NCBI GenBank assembly: GCA_001769125.1 | Contig: MEOG01000089.1 | Span: 62,001-126,000, forward strand | Reading direction: 5' to 3' | DNA: 64,000 nt | Source of the DNA: Bacteroidetes bacterium GWF2_35_48 | Lineage (GTDB): Bacteria; Bacteroidota; Bacteroidia; Bacteroidales; GWF2-35-48 | In this document: positions 10,014 to 18,136 of the stretch, piece after piece | Numbering within the stretch: position 1 is the first letter of the stretch | Layout of the letters: every line of letters starts with the position of its first letter | Position numbers and translations under genes: made by a program | The notes under the pieces: model-generated | Seen by the model: the letters and a program-made list of their open reading frames with translations, nothing else | What the model was told of the DNA's origin: nothing | Database searches by the model: none

Positions 10014-10766
10014 TTATTCTTTATAGTAAACCTTAATAATCGCAGTATCTCGTAAAAAATTTATTTTGGTTATTGTAAATCTTGTGATATTCAAACCTGT
10101 TCTGTTTCTAAGGTCTGCAAGCAGTTCTGCTTTTTTTTCAGGTTTAATAAGTTCTATCTTTTCATAGTTGATAATTTGCGATGATTCCTTGCGAAGCAAA
10201 AAATTTCCGTCAAACAGAAATGTGAAAATGATTATTGTTCCATTAATTAGTGCCAGCTCATGATGTTCCAGTCTTATGGCGCTGACGAGTCCTATGGCTA
10301 TAAAAACAAAAAGATAGGTCATGTCTTTTATAGATATTCCTTCTGTTCTGTATCGAAGCATGGAAAAAATAGCAAATAAGCCAAAGGCAGCCCCCATACT
10401 TATTTTTACTTTATCCAATACAAAAGTCATTAGAAAAATAACAATATTGAATATGATGAATGTAAAAATATAATCATTTTTTTTATGGATTGGATAATAA
10501 ATGGCTCCGATAATTATCATTACTGTAGCAATATTTATCATCAGATTCCAGTAAAAATGCGCATCAAGGTCAATTAGATTTTTTTTCTTTTTCTTTTTAA
10601 GTGTTTTTGCGGCATCATCAGTGGGGGGGATAATTGTTTCCGTGAAACTTTCATCTGTCTGCGTAATCAAAGATTCTGTACCCGTTTCCTGAGCATAGGA
10701 AAATTTAACAGGAGTCAGCAAAGACAAGAAAAAAATTACTAATAAAAATTTATTTATAAGACTCAT
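10014..10766 (-). CDS. DUF4956 family membrane protein
   Basis: TM-rich; KISMGAAFGLFAIFSMLRYRTEGISIKDMTYLFVFIAIGLVSAI is the DUF4956 core; 4-bp overlap with the VTC gene. Confidence 0.88.
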   Translation of the reverse strand: MSLINKFLLVIFFLSLLTPVKFSYAQETGTESLITQTDESFTETIIPPTDDAAKTLKKKKKKNLIDLDAHFYWNLMINIATVMIIIGAIYYPIHKKNDYIFTFIIFNIVIFLMTFVLDKVKISMGAAFGLFAIFSMLRYRTEGISIKDMTYLFVFIAIGLVSAIRLEHHELALINGTIIIFTFLFDGNFLLRKESSQIINYEKIELIKPEKKAELLADLRNRTGLNITRFTITKINFLRDTAIIKVYYKE

Positions 10767-11509
10767 ATCATAATTTTATTTAATGTGCGTAATTTTGGTT
10801 TAAACCTATTTTTCTTGATATGCTCATAGGTACTCACAATTCCATAGCAATATTTTGAAATAGAAACATCAGCAATTTTTTTTTCCTTCATCACGTTCAG
10901 AAAAGGAGAACTGGCAGATCTTTCCTGTTTAACTTCTGCAATAACAAGCCGTGGATATGCTTTTTCTGTTTTATAATTGTTGTAATGTAAATTCACATCA
11001 ATCGTCAACCTTTCTCCTCCGGCTTTGTTAACGAGAGTTATTCTGGTATAATAAACCCATAGTGCGGGATGCAGTGTTGATGCGATAAGAGGCGATTTTT
11101 CCACAAGTAAATCTTCTGCCCTTCCTGTTATAGTCAATGGAATTTCTTTACGTTTTATTCTGCTTTTTATCGTGCGACCTTTGTTGGTTTTAAACTTCAC
11201 TTCAAAAAAACATTGATTTGAATCCAGATAGGAACGATAGCGGACTTTGTAACGATTGAGCTTCCCGTTGTGATGCACTGTGTACAATCTGAAATCTTCC
11301 GTATCAAAATAAAGAGTTTCGTAGCGGCTGCTTTTAAGTCCATTTATTTCAAGTACTCTGTAATGCTCTTTTACAGCAGCCAGTATAGACGGCAAATGCC
11401 TCACGTTAAAAGTGAATTTTGTGTCCATGCGGTCAAGCAGTTTCACTGAATCCATTTCATCAAGTGTGATTGGGTCGAAAGAGGATAATATGTGTTGTGT
11501 GTTTGTCAA
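10763..11509 (-). CDS. VTC-domain polyphosphate polymerase family protein
   Basis: LLDRMDTKFTFNVRHLPSIL, YETLYFDTEDFRLYTVHHNGKLNRYKVRYRSY, CFFEVKFKTNKGRTIKSRIKR, LVIAEVKQER are VTC tunnel-type motifs. Confidence 0.88.
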   Translation of the reverse strand: MTNTQHILSSFDPITLDEMDSVKLLDRMDTKFTFNVRHLPSILAAVKEHYRVLEINGLKSSRYETLYFDTEDFRLYTVHHNGKLNRYKVRYRSYLDSNQCFFEVKFKTNKGRTIKSRIKRKEIPLTITGRAEDLLVEKSPLIASTLHPALWVYYTRITLVNKAGGERLTIDVNLHYNNYKTEKAYPRLVIAEVKQERSASSPFLNVMKEKKIADVSISKYCYGIVSTYEHIKKNRFKPKLRTLNKIMI

Positions 11510-11522
11510 AGGTTTTCAGATA

Positions 11523-12086
11523 TTAATAAAACTCATACGTGTACTTTTTTACCGATTTTACTGTGCCGTCAGGGTCTGTCGTTACTTTTGTTTCTTTCAG
11601 TTTTTTATTGTTATACGTATAAGTGATTTTCTTTTTCAGCGTACCTGATGCATCATAAACATTTTCTGAAACCACATTCCCATCTGCATTATGGCTGAAA
11701 ATAGTTTTTGAAACAAGTTCATTGTTTTTATATTCCAACTCTTCGGTTTTATCTTTTAATGCATTGTATTTGCAAACTTTTTTTATGTTCTTTTTATCTT
11801 TAGCATCAAAAAGAGTTTCTTCAATTTTATTATCGTACGAATCGTAAACATGCGTTTCCTTTCTTTTTAAAGAACCATCTTTTTTATAATCTTCTTTTAT
11901 AAGTAATTTCCCATCTTTTGAATAAACCGTGTATTGGTCTTTTCTTGTTTTACTGCCTTCTTCGCCTTCACTTGTTACTATTTCTGTAACAGATTTTATA
12001 TTGTGTTTTTTTATGTCTTTTTTCTTCTGTGCAGATGCTTCAGAGATAAAAAATATAAAGATTAAAGAAAGATAAATCAGTTTCAT
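11523..12086 (-). CDS. secreted repeat protein (RHS/MORN-like tandem strands)
   Basis: Signal peptide; repeating YSKDGKLLIKEDYKKDGSLKRKETHVYDSYDNKIEE and related units. Confidence 0.6.
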   Translation of the reverse strand: MKLIYLSLIFIFFISEASAQKKKDIKKHNIKSVTEIVTSEGEEGSKTRKDQYTVYSKDGKLLIKEDYKKDGSLKRKETHVYDSYDNKIEETLFDAKDKKNIKKVCKYNALKDKTEELEYKNNELVSKTIFSHNADGNVVSENVYDASGTLKKKITYTYNNKKLKETKVTTDPDGTVKSVKKYTYEFY

Positions 12087-12089
12087 GGT

Positions 12090-12488
12090 TTAATCAATTA
12101 TAATAATTTCCGGCACTTCTAATTCCTGTTTATTTTTAGTGATTTCTATGGTTTTTATTATTGGAATCAGCGCGTTTGTTTGCGATGTTGAATCTTTAGA
12201 ATATGCAAAAATATGATACGTTCCCGGTTGCAGATATTTGAATTCATAAGAGCCATCGTAGCTTGTACGCACATCATCACTTACGCCACGCGCATCTCCG
12301 TAAATTATGTAAACACGGACTTCCTGCGCGTAGAACTCATCCTGTAAAACTGTAAAAGTAGTATTGTAATCGCGTACTTTTACTTTTCCATATAAAGCGG
12401 AGCTTCCTCCTTTTCCTGCTTCTTTTTTACAGGATAGCAACAACAATGATGTTGTTGCTATTATTAACAAAAATAAACGTCTGTACAT
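12090..12488 (-). CDS. lipoprotein with carboxypeptidase-regulatory-like (SdrD B/CNA-B-type) fold
   Basis: Lipobox-like LLLLSCKK; SYDGSYEFKYLQPGTYHIFAYSKDS. Confidence 0.65.
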   Translation of the reverse strand: MYRRLFLLIIATTSLLLLSCKKEAGKGGSSALYGKVKVRDYNTTFTVLQDEFYAQEVRVYIIYGDARGVSDDVRTSYDGSYEFKYLQPGTYHIFAYSKDSTSQTNALIPIIKTIEITKNKQELEVPEIIIID

Positions 12489-12510
12489 TGTGTTTGAATT
12501 TATATGTGTA

Positions 12511-12550
12511 TGGTATGTAACATCGCTCCATGGAGCGATGCTACTACCAT
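12511..12550. repeat. palindromic element, family CTCCATGGAG, copy 1
   Basis: tggtatgtaacatcgctccatggagcgatgctactaccat is an imperfect palindrome centred on ccatgg. Confidence 0.85.
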
Positions 12551-13785
12551 ACCAATATCATTTTTACCTCATCTTCTGTTTTTACAAAATACATCCCTGC
12601 ATCCCAATTTCGCGTATCAATAGTTAAACGTCCTGTATAATTCCCGGAATAAATAATTTTTCCAAGAGAATTGAAAACCTCAACATTCTTTATGGTATTA
12701 TTACTTGTTTTCAAATTTATAAAATCGTTTGCAGGGTTCGGAAATACAGAAATTAAATCAGAAATAATTTCTTCTGTAATACCTGTATATAAATTCACTT
12801 TTGAAACTCCGTTTCCTGTTGCCACCCACGCGTTTCCAGTATTATCAATTGCCATTCGTATTATTTGTTTGTCTACAAGACCTTCTGGAACAGAATAGGA
12901 AGTAAATGTCTGCTGGTTAATGCTTGTAATTCCCCCTTCCTGATTGTAATCTGCATACATTCCTACCCACACAACATTATCAACAGGATTTACCTCAACA
13001 TCGCGAACAAATTCTATATACAACCCGTCAATAAGTCTGTAATTTGCCACCCAGTTGTTATTATTGTCAAGCTTCGTCAGCGCATAAGGAAATGTTCCTA
13101 CCCATTTATTATTATCGTCATCAATCGCAATGGCTGTAATATAATCACTTGGTAAGCTATCCATGTTTGCCTGATTTATAACCGTAAAGGAAGTCCCATT
13201 ATAAATAACAATTCCCATATCTGTTGAAAACCATTTGTTATCCTGCTCATCAATAAAAATTGAATTTATCGAAGCACTGTTGATTGATACATTACCGGGC
13301 AGACCATCAGCATAGGTGTAGGTCGTCCAGCTTGTACCATTAAGTTTTGTTACACCTGAACCATAAGTCCCAAACCAGATATTTCCGGCATCATCTCCTG
13401 CAATAGCATACACGCCATCATTCGCAAGTCCATCACTTGTTGTAAAGGTTGTCCAGATTGAGCCATTGAACTTGCTTACACCATATCCATCTGTGCCAAT
13501 CCAGATGTTATTGTCTTTATCAACCGCTATACAGGTAATATAATTATCGGCAAGACCTGTTGAATTGCTCGTATTAAAAACAGTCCAGGTATTTTCATCA
13601 AACCTTGCAACACCCGCTGCTGTGGCAAACCATTTGTTGTTTTGCGCATCTACAGCAATATCATTAACAAAATTATCGGGCAAGCCGTTTGATGTTGATT
13701 CTGCAGTAAAATTGTTGAAGGTTACCTGCGCATGAGCAAATCCGACCGTTATAGCGCACATTAAAATAGTAATTATTTTTTTCAT
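12544..13785 (-). CDS. two-component-regulator-type beta-propeller protein with T9SS sorting domain
   Basis: Repeated units such as DNYITCIAVDKDNNIWIGTDGYGVSKFNGSIWTTFTTSDGL; C-terminal VFPNPANDFINLKTSNNTIKNVEVFNSLGKIIYSGNYTG...DAGMYFVKTE. Confidence 0.85.
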   Translation of the reverse strand: MKKIITILMCAITVGFAHAQVTFNNFTAESTSNGLPDNFVNDIAVDAQNNKWFATAAGVARFDENTWTVFNTSNSTGLADNYITCIAVDKDNNIWIGTDGYGVSKFNGSIWTTFTTSDGLANDGVYAIAGDDAGNIWFGTYGSGVTKLNGTSWTTYTYADGLPGNVSINSASINSIFIDEQDNKWFSTDMGIVIYNGTSFTVINQANMDSLPSDYITAIAIDDDNNKWVGTFPYALTKLDNNNNWVANYRLIDGLYIEFVRDVEVNPVDNVVWVGMYADYNQEGGITSINQQTFTSYSVPEGLVDKQIIRMAIDNTGNAWVATGNGVSKVNLYTGITEEIISDLISVFPNPANDFINLKTSNNTIKNVEVFNSLGKIIYSGNYTGRLTIDTRNWDAGMYFVKTEDEVKMILVW

Positions 13786-13792
13786 GATGAAT

Positions 13793-15535
13793 TTATTTTA
13801 AAATGATTATTTTATGAAATTCTTTGCTGTTATCTTTCATATAAAAAAATAAAGCATACATTCCGTTTTTCATGTCTTGTACATTTATTTCATATATGTT
13901 CGAGTCTCTTAAAAGCTCTTTCCCACATGCATCCACTAATGTAACATAATTTACTTTTTCCCATACATTTGCTCCTGTGATTTGAATTTTTTCACGTACA
14001 GGATTTGGAAAAACAGTAACACGATTTTCAGAATTTGTAACACTTTTTACGCTTGTTGCATTTACATTGATTGTTACAGATGCAGTAGCAGAACAACCCA
14101 CGTTTGTGTCTGTTATTGTAACGGTATACGTACTTGTCTGAACCGGATTGACAATAGGATTTTGCTGACTGGAATTATATCCGTCTGTACCGCTCCAAGC
14201 ATAACTGTACGATGGATTTGTTTCAGATACTGATAATGCCGAAGAATTCAGATTAACAGTATTTCCCGGTTCAATATTCTGCGCAGAAGCATTTGCAGAA
14301 ACAACAGGTCCCCGTATCTGGCATTTTGTAAATCGGTATGCATGCGATGATTTTGCATTTGTTTTGGTCCATAAAATAGTTCCGGCAGAATTAACTTCAT
14401 AAATATTTGCCTGAAAATTATTAACCAGCATATTTCCGTTTGGTAATTGTTGTGAATTTCCTTCGTTTGTTGCCGTAAAAACAGCATTGTACTGGTAAGC
14501 TGATGTTGAAGGAGTGTAGGCTGTTCCGGAAGTATGAAGATAATTATATCCATTATAAGGAGGACCCCAGATATTTATTGCCGTTTTTCCACCCGTTCCC
14601 CCCTGATTATTATAAGCAGAAAGAAAATTCGGATACGTGGGATGATCGGAACATACCCAATGCGCATCATGAACTGTCGTGAAAATTTTAGTTCCGCTTG
14701 CGCTATATGCTGCCGGATTTCCCCAACGATACAAAAAGTCACCACCTTTTCCAGAATTTCCTCCGGTGTGTCCAGCGGCTTCTTCTGTAGTTGTACTGTG
14801 ATCTATTACATAAACTTCATTCATGTAATGAATACTTATAGCTATCTGATCAAGTGCTGCATTATAATCGAGTCCGTTCATGTGCCAACGATCAGGAAGC
14901 TGCCCTGAGCCTGTATAATTAATATTCAACAACTGCGGATTATCAACAATGGAAGCAACATAATTATCTTTCGATGCATTATAATTCTGGCACAAATGAT
15001 CCCACAAATGCCATTCCCAAACAATTTCACCTGTAGTGGCTCCGGTAGGTTTTACTTCAATAATTTTTTCTGACCAGAATGTAGCAGCAGTAGAAGAACC
15101 CGCCTGAGTAGCCTGAGTTGAAGATTTTACATCATACGAAATAAACAAAACATTTCCATTAGGCATGGGACAAATATCATGATGCATTTGTGTTGTTGTG
15201 GAAGAATATTGATACGACCATGCAACAGTACCATCCCATGTAACTTTCTGAATTTTTCCGGTAGTGCCTCCCTGCCCTGGCGCACCAGAAGCTTTATAAG
15301 AAGTTGTTCTGACAAGAGTGTCGCCCGGAATCAGATACGTTGAATAGGTGTTTTTGGCAGTAGAAGGGAATGTCCAGTCATGAAATGCTACAGGACTATC
15401 TGCTGTATCTATCAGGTATGCCTTAACGCCGTCTTTTGGTGCATAAAGCGTGTAGAGCCCCCATTGCTGAGAATACAAACTCATTGAAAAAAATAAAAAG
15501 GATAACACGGCTGAAAAATAAATTACTTTTCTCAT
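13793..15535 (-). CDS. arylsulfotransferase (ASST)-like protein with PKD/Ig-like and T9SS sorting domains
   Basis: HHDICPMPNGNVLFISYD, GEIVWEWHLWDHLCQN, DRWHMNGLDYNAALDQIAISIHYMNEVYVIDHS; C-terminal VFPNPVREKIQITGANVWEKVNYVTLVDACGKELL. Confidence 0.8.
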   Translation of the reverse strand: MRKVIYFSAVLSFLFFSMSLYSQQWGLYTLYAPKDGVKAYLIDTADSPVAFHDWTFPSTAKNTYSTYLIPGDTLVRTTSYKASGAPGQGGTTGKIQKVTWDGTVAWSYQYSSTTTQMHHDICPMPNGNVLFISYDVKSSTQATQAGSSTAATFWSEKIIEVKPTGATTGEIVWEWHLWDHLCQNYNASKDNYVASIVDNPQLLNINYTGSGQLPDRWHMNGLDYNAALDQIAISIHYMNEVYVIDHSTTTEEAAGHTGGNSGKGGDFLYRWGNPAAYSASGTKIFTTVHDAHWVCSDHPTYPNFLSAYNNQGGTGGKTAINIWGPPYNGYNYLHTSGTAYTPSTSAYQYNAVFTATNEGNSQQLPNGNMLVNNFQANIYEVNSAGTILWTKTNAKSSHAYRFTKCQIRGPVVSANASAQNIEPGNTVNLNSSALSVSETNPSYSYAWSGTDGYNSSQQNPIVNPVQTSTYTVTITDTNVGCSATASVTINVNATSVKSVTNSENRVTVFPNPVREKIQITGANVWEKVNYVTLVDACGKELLRDSNIYEINVQDMKNGMYALFFYMKDNSKEFHKIIILK

Positions 15536-15547
15536 AAAAATTTCAGA

Positions 15548-17821
15548 TTATTGAATTATACATTTTTTATTCTTTATTTTATCGGGATATATCACTTTTA
15601 TGAAATACACTCCCTGTGTCAGATGCCTTATATCTATTTCTTTTAAAATTACGGTACTGGCATTTTCCTGTTGAGAGAATACGGAATATGCAAGTGTTTC
15701 ACCTTGAACAGATATTAACTCAAATGATTCGGGAATTTTTGAAGCAGCAAATGTAATGAATAATTTATCATGTGCAGGGTTCGGGAAGATTTCAAACTCT
15801 GAAGTGAGTGATGGAATATTTCCTGTAAGATTATACTTTGCAGGACTTGGTTCCATATACACAAATGCGCCCGTACCATTCGGATAGCGACCTATGGACA
15901 TTGCATCAAGGGAGTGCGCAACCGGAAGTTCATCAATTATCAAATCATTGCTGTATGACAAATAAAGAGAGCTGATTTCTGATAAAAATAAATCCGAAAA
16001 GATTGTTTTATTTATCAAAAAATAATTGAAACCTTCAATACTTGTGTCTGGTAAAGCCCACTTTAAACGATTTGTTTTATCGTCTGAAAGAAAAAGATTT
16101 TTCAGATTGAGTTTTTCCGGACTTGTGTTGTACAATTCAATCCAGTTGTTTTCTGCAAGGAAATCAGAGTGGAAAAGCTCATTAATATTGATTGTTCCGG
16201 GTGTTACTTTCTGAAAAATCGTGTGAAATTCGTATTCGGCTCTTTCAGGAGAAAATATTCCGGCACTGTCATTTTCTGCCCAGATAAAATATTGTATCGT
16301 ATTTTTTTCAGGAAAGATTGATGCCCCGAAAATACTGTCACCGGCAAGTTCATCGTTATGATTGCCATCATCAAACATCTGAACCTTTTGAAATAAATCA
16401 TATTTTGAAAAACGGTAGAAAATAACTACGCTGTCTGCGTCCGAAATTTTTGTGGTAATATAAGTTTGCTGATTTTTTTCAGGAAAAGAAGGATACGATT
16501 GCAATTGAGAAATAACCGGAGAACCGCAAAAACCGGGAACAGTTTCAAGATATCCGAGCCGTCCGTTTTCATCCATCAAATTTTTTATTCCGGGATAACC
16601 CGAAGAAATCGTTGCAGGCGATGCAGCAGGTCGTACCGTAGAATCAATATTATTTATAAAATCTGCATGAGAATAAAATTTATTCGTATCATTCAAAACA
16701 TACGGTTCAAGAATGTTCTGAAGACTTTTACCAAGCTCAAAGTATTCACTATTCCTGATGTTTTCATTCATAATGGTACGTATGTGCGCCATGAACATTT
16801 TACGGTATGTACTGTTTACTATCAAATTTTTTATCAACGGGCGCGGAGGAAATGTAGGAGATGAAAAAGTTACAAACTTTAGCGGGTTCAGCTTCTTCAT
16901 GTTTTCAATGTTTATGGTATTGACGGATGTCCCATCAGTATACCTGAAACTTCCGAAAGACATATTCATATCCCACGGAATGGTATTGTAGCGACCGTGT
17001 TCATCCATATACAGATAATAATTTTGCGCATAGCCGATATAACTGTCGAGATTCAGTATTGAATAATTCAGCGCGTGCATCCACAGGGCACGATCTACAT
17101 TCAAAACATTTTCTATATTATCAGAATTATTATTCAATATTTGTATAAAATTCACAAGACTTAACCAGCCTGTGTCAGACTCCATTTTGTAAAAAGGCTG
17201 GTATGCTGTGGTATCTGTTCCCGGAGCACTGCCCAGATTGGAATTGGGTGCTAGTGGACTTTCAACAAAATTTTCAGGAGCTCCTTTAAAAAACGGATTT
17301 GATTTAGAGCCGAAATGTTTCTTTACAAAAGCTTTATCAATAGCCTCCACACAACTGTACAAGCCGATTAATGTATCATTAACATAAACATTAGCAAAAC
17401 CAGATTTTGGAACAGGCATGTATTTTCCCGCGATATGATAAGCTATTGCTTCGCGTACAAAAGAAGGGTCGTGAATAACATTGCTGAGTTTTATTTTTTT
17501 ATATCCTCCGTAGTTCTGATCTTCAAAACAATAATCAAGATCAATATTGAAAGGATTTTTTGAAAAAAGAGAATTATGAGAACTGTTTCCTTTATATCTT
17601 ATACCTGCTTTTTTTAATAATTTTTCATTAATAATAATATCTCCGATTAAGCGTCCGTCTTCGCCAACATGCTCGTATAAGCTATCTAAAATATAGTCCC
17701 AATTGCGTTCTTTAAATGTAATCCTTATATTATGAACACTTGTCGCATTATAAAAATCATCCTGTGCAAAAAGAGCGAAACTCATCAGAAAAAAGAAAAA
17801 CAATGAGAATAAAAAGTTCAT
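15548..17821 (-). CDS. CotH kinase family protein with T9SS sorting domain
   Basis: GIRYKGNSS, LDYCFEDQNYGGYKKIKLSNVIHDPSFVREAIAYHI, GLYSCVEAIDKAFVKKHFG, YLYMDEHGRYNTIPWDMNMSFG; C-terminal IFPNPAHDKLFITF. Confidence 0.88.
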   Translation of the reverse strand: MNFLFSLFFFFLMSFALFAQDDFYNATSVHNIRITFKERNWDYILDSLYEHVGEDGRLIGDIIINEKLLKKAGIRYKGNSSHNSLFSKNPFNIDLDYCFEDQNYGGYKKIKLSNVIHDPSFVREAIAYHIAGKYMPVPKSGFANVYVNDTLIGLYSCVEAIDKAFVKKHFGSKSNPFFKGAPENFVESPLAPNSNLGSAPGTDTTAYQPFYKMESDTGWLSLVNFIQILNNNSDNIENVLNVDRALWMHALNYSILNLDSYIGYAQNYYLYMDEHGRYNTIPWDMNMSFGSFRYTDGTSVNTINIENMKKLNPLKFVTFSSPTFPPRPLIKNLIVNSTYRKMFMAHIRTIMNENIRNSEYFELGKSLQNILEPYVLNDTNKFYSHADFINNIDSTVRPAASPATISSGYPGIKNLMDENGRLGYLETVPGFCGSPVISQLQSYPSFPEKNQQTYITTKISDADSVVIFYRFSKYDLFQKVQMFDDGNHNDELAGDSIFGASIFPEKNTIQYFIWAENDSAGIFSPERAEYEFHTIFQKVTPGTININELFHSDFLAENNWIELYNTSPEKLNLKNLFLSDDKTNRLKWALPDTSIEGFNYFLINKTIFSDLFLSEISSLYLSYSNDLIIDELPVAHSLDAMSIGRYPNGTGAFVYMEPSPAKYNLTGNIPSLTSEFEIFPNPAHDKLFITFAASKIPESFELISVQGETLAYSVFSQQENASTVILKEIDIRHLTQGVYFIKVIYPDKIKNKKCIIQ

Positions 17822-18027
17822 TTTAATTATTGTTTTAAGAAACCGATTTTAATAAGACAAAACTACATCGTTTTAACAAAGTGATTGTTATAGAATTTGG
17901 TGTAAAGTTTATATTTTAGTAATGTTAGCTTAAAAATCTCTTAACATAAGACTTTAAAAACGCATGAAAAGCTGCATTTACAAGCATTTCAGGTTGTTCA
18001 AAATTTTTTTAGATATATGTTTGTTTT

Positions 18028-18100
18028 TTACCGATGATGTTGGTAAATGTAGGTACGTTCCATGGAGCGTACCTACAATACCGATATCAATCATCGGTAA
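18028..18100. repeat. palindromic element, family CTCCATGGAG, copy 2 (extended arms)
   Basis: Outer arms ttaccgatga/tcatcggtaa and core gtaggtacgttccatggagcgtacctac. Confidence 0.88.
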
Positions 18101-18136
18101 AATCCATTAAAATATTATTTTTGTAAAAAAAACAAC

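Noticed and set aside
12865-14233. Plus-strand ORFs 12865-13155 and 13982-14233
   Set aside because: Antisense to the propeller and ASST genes with no recognisable protein character.
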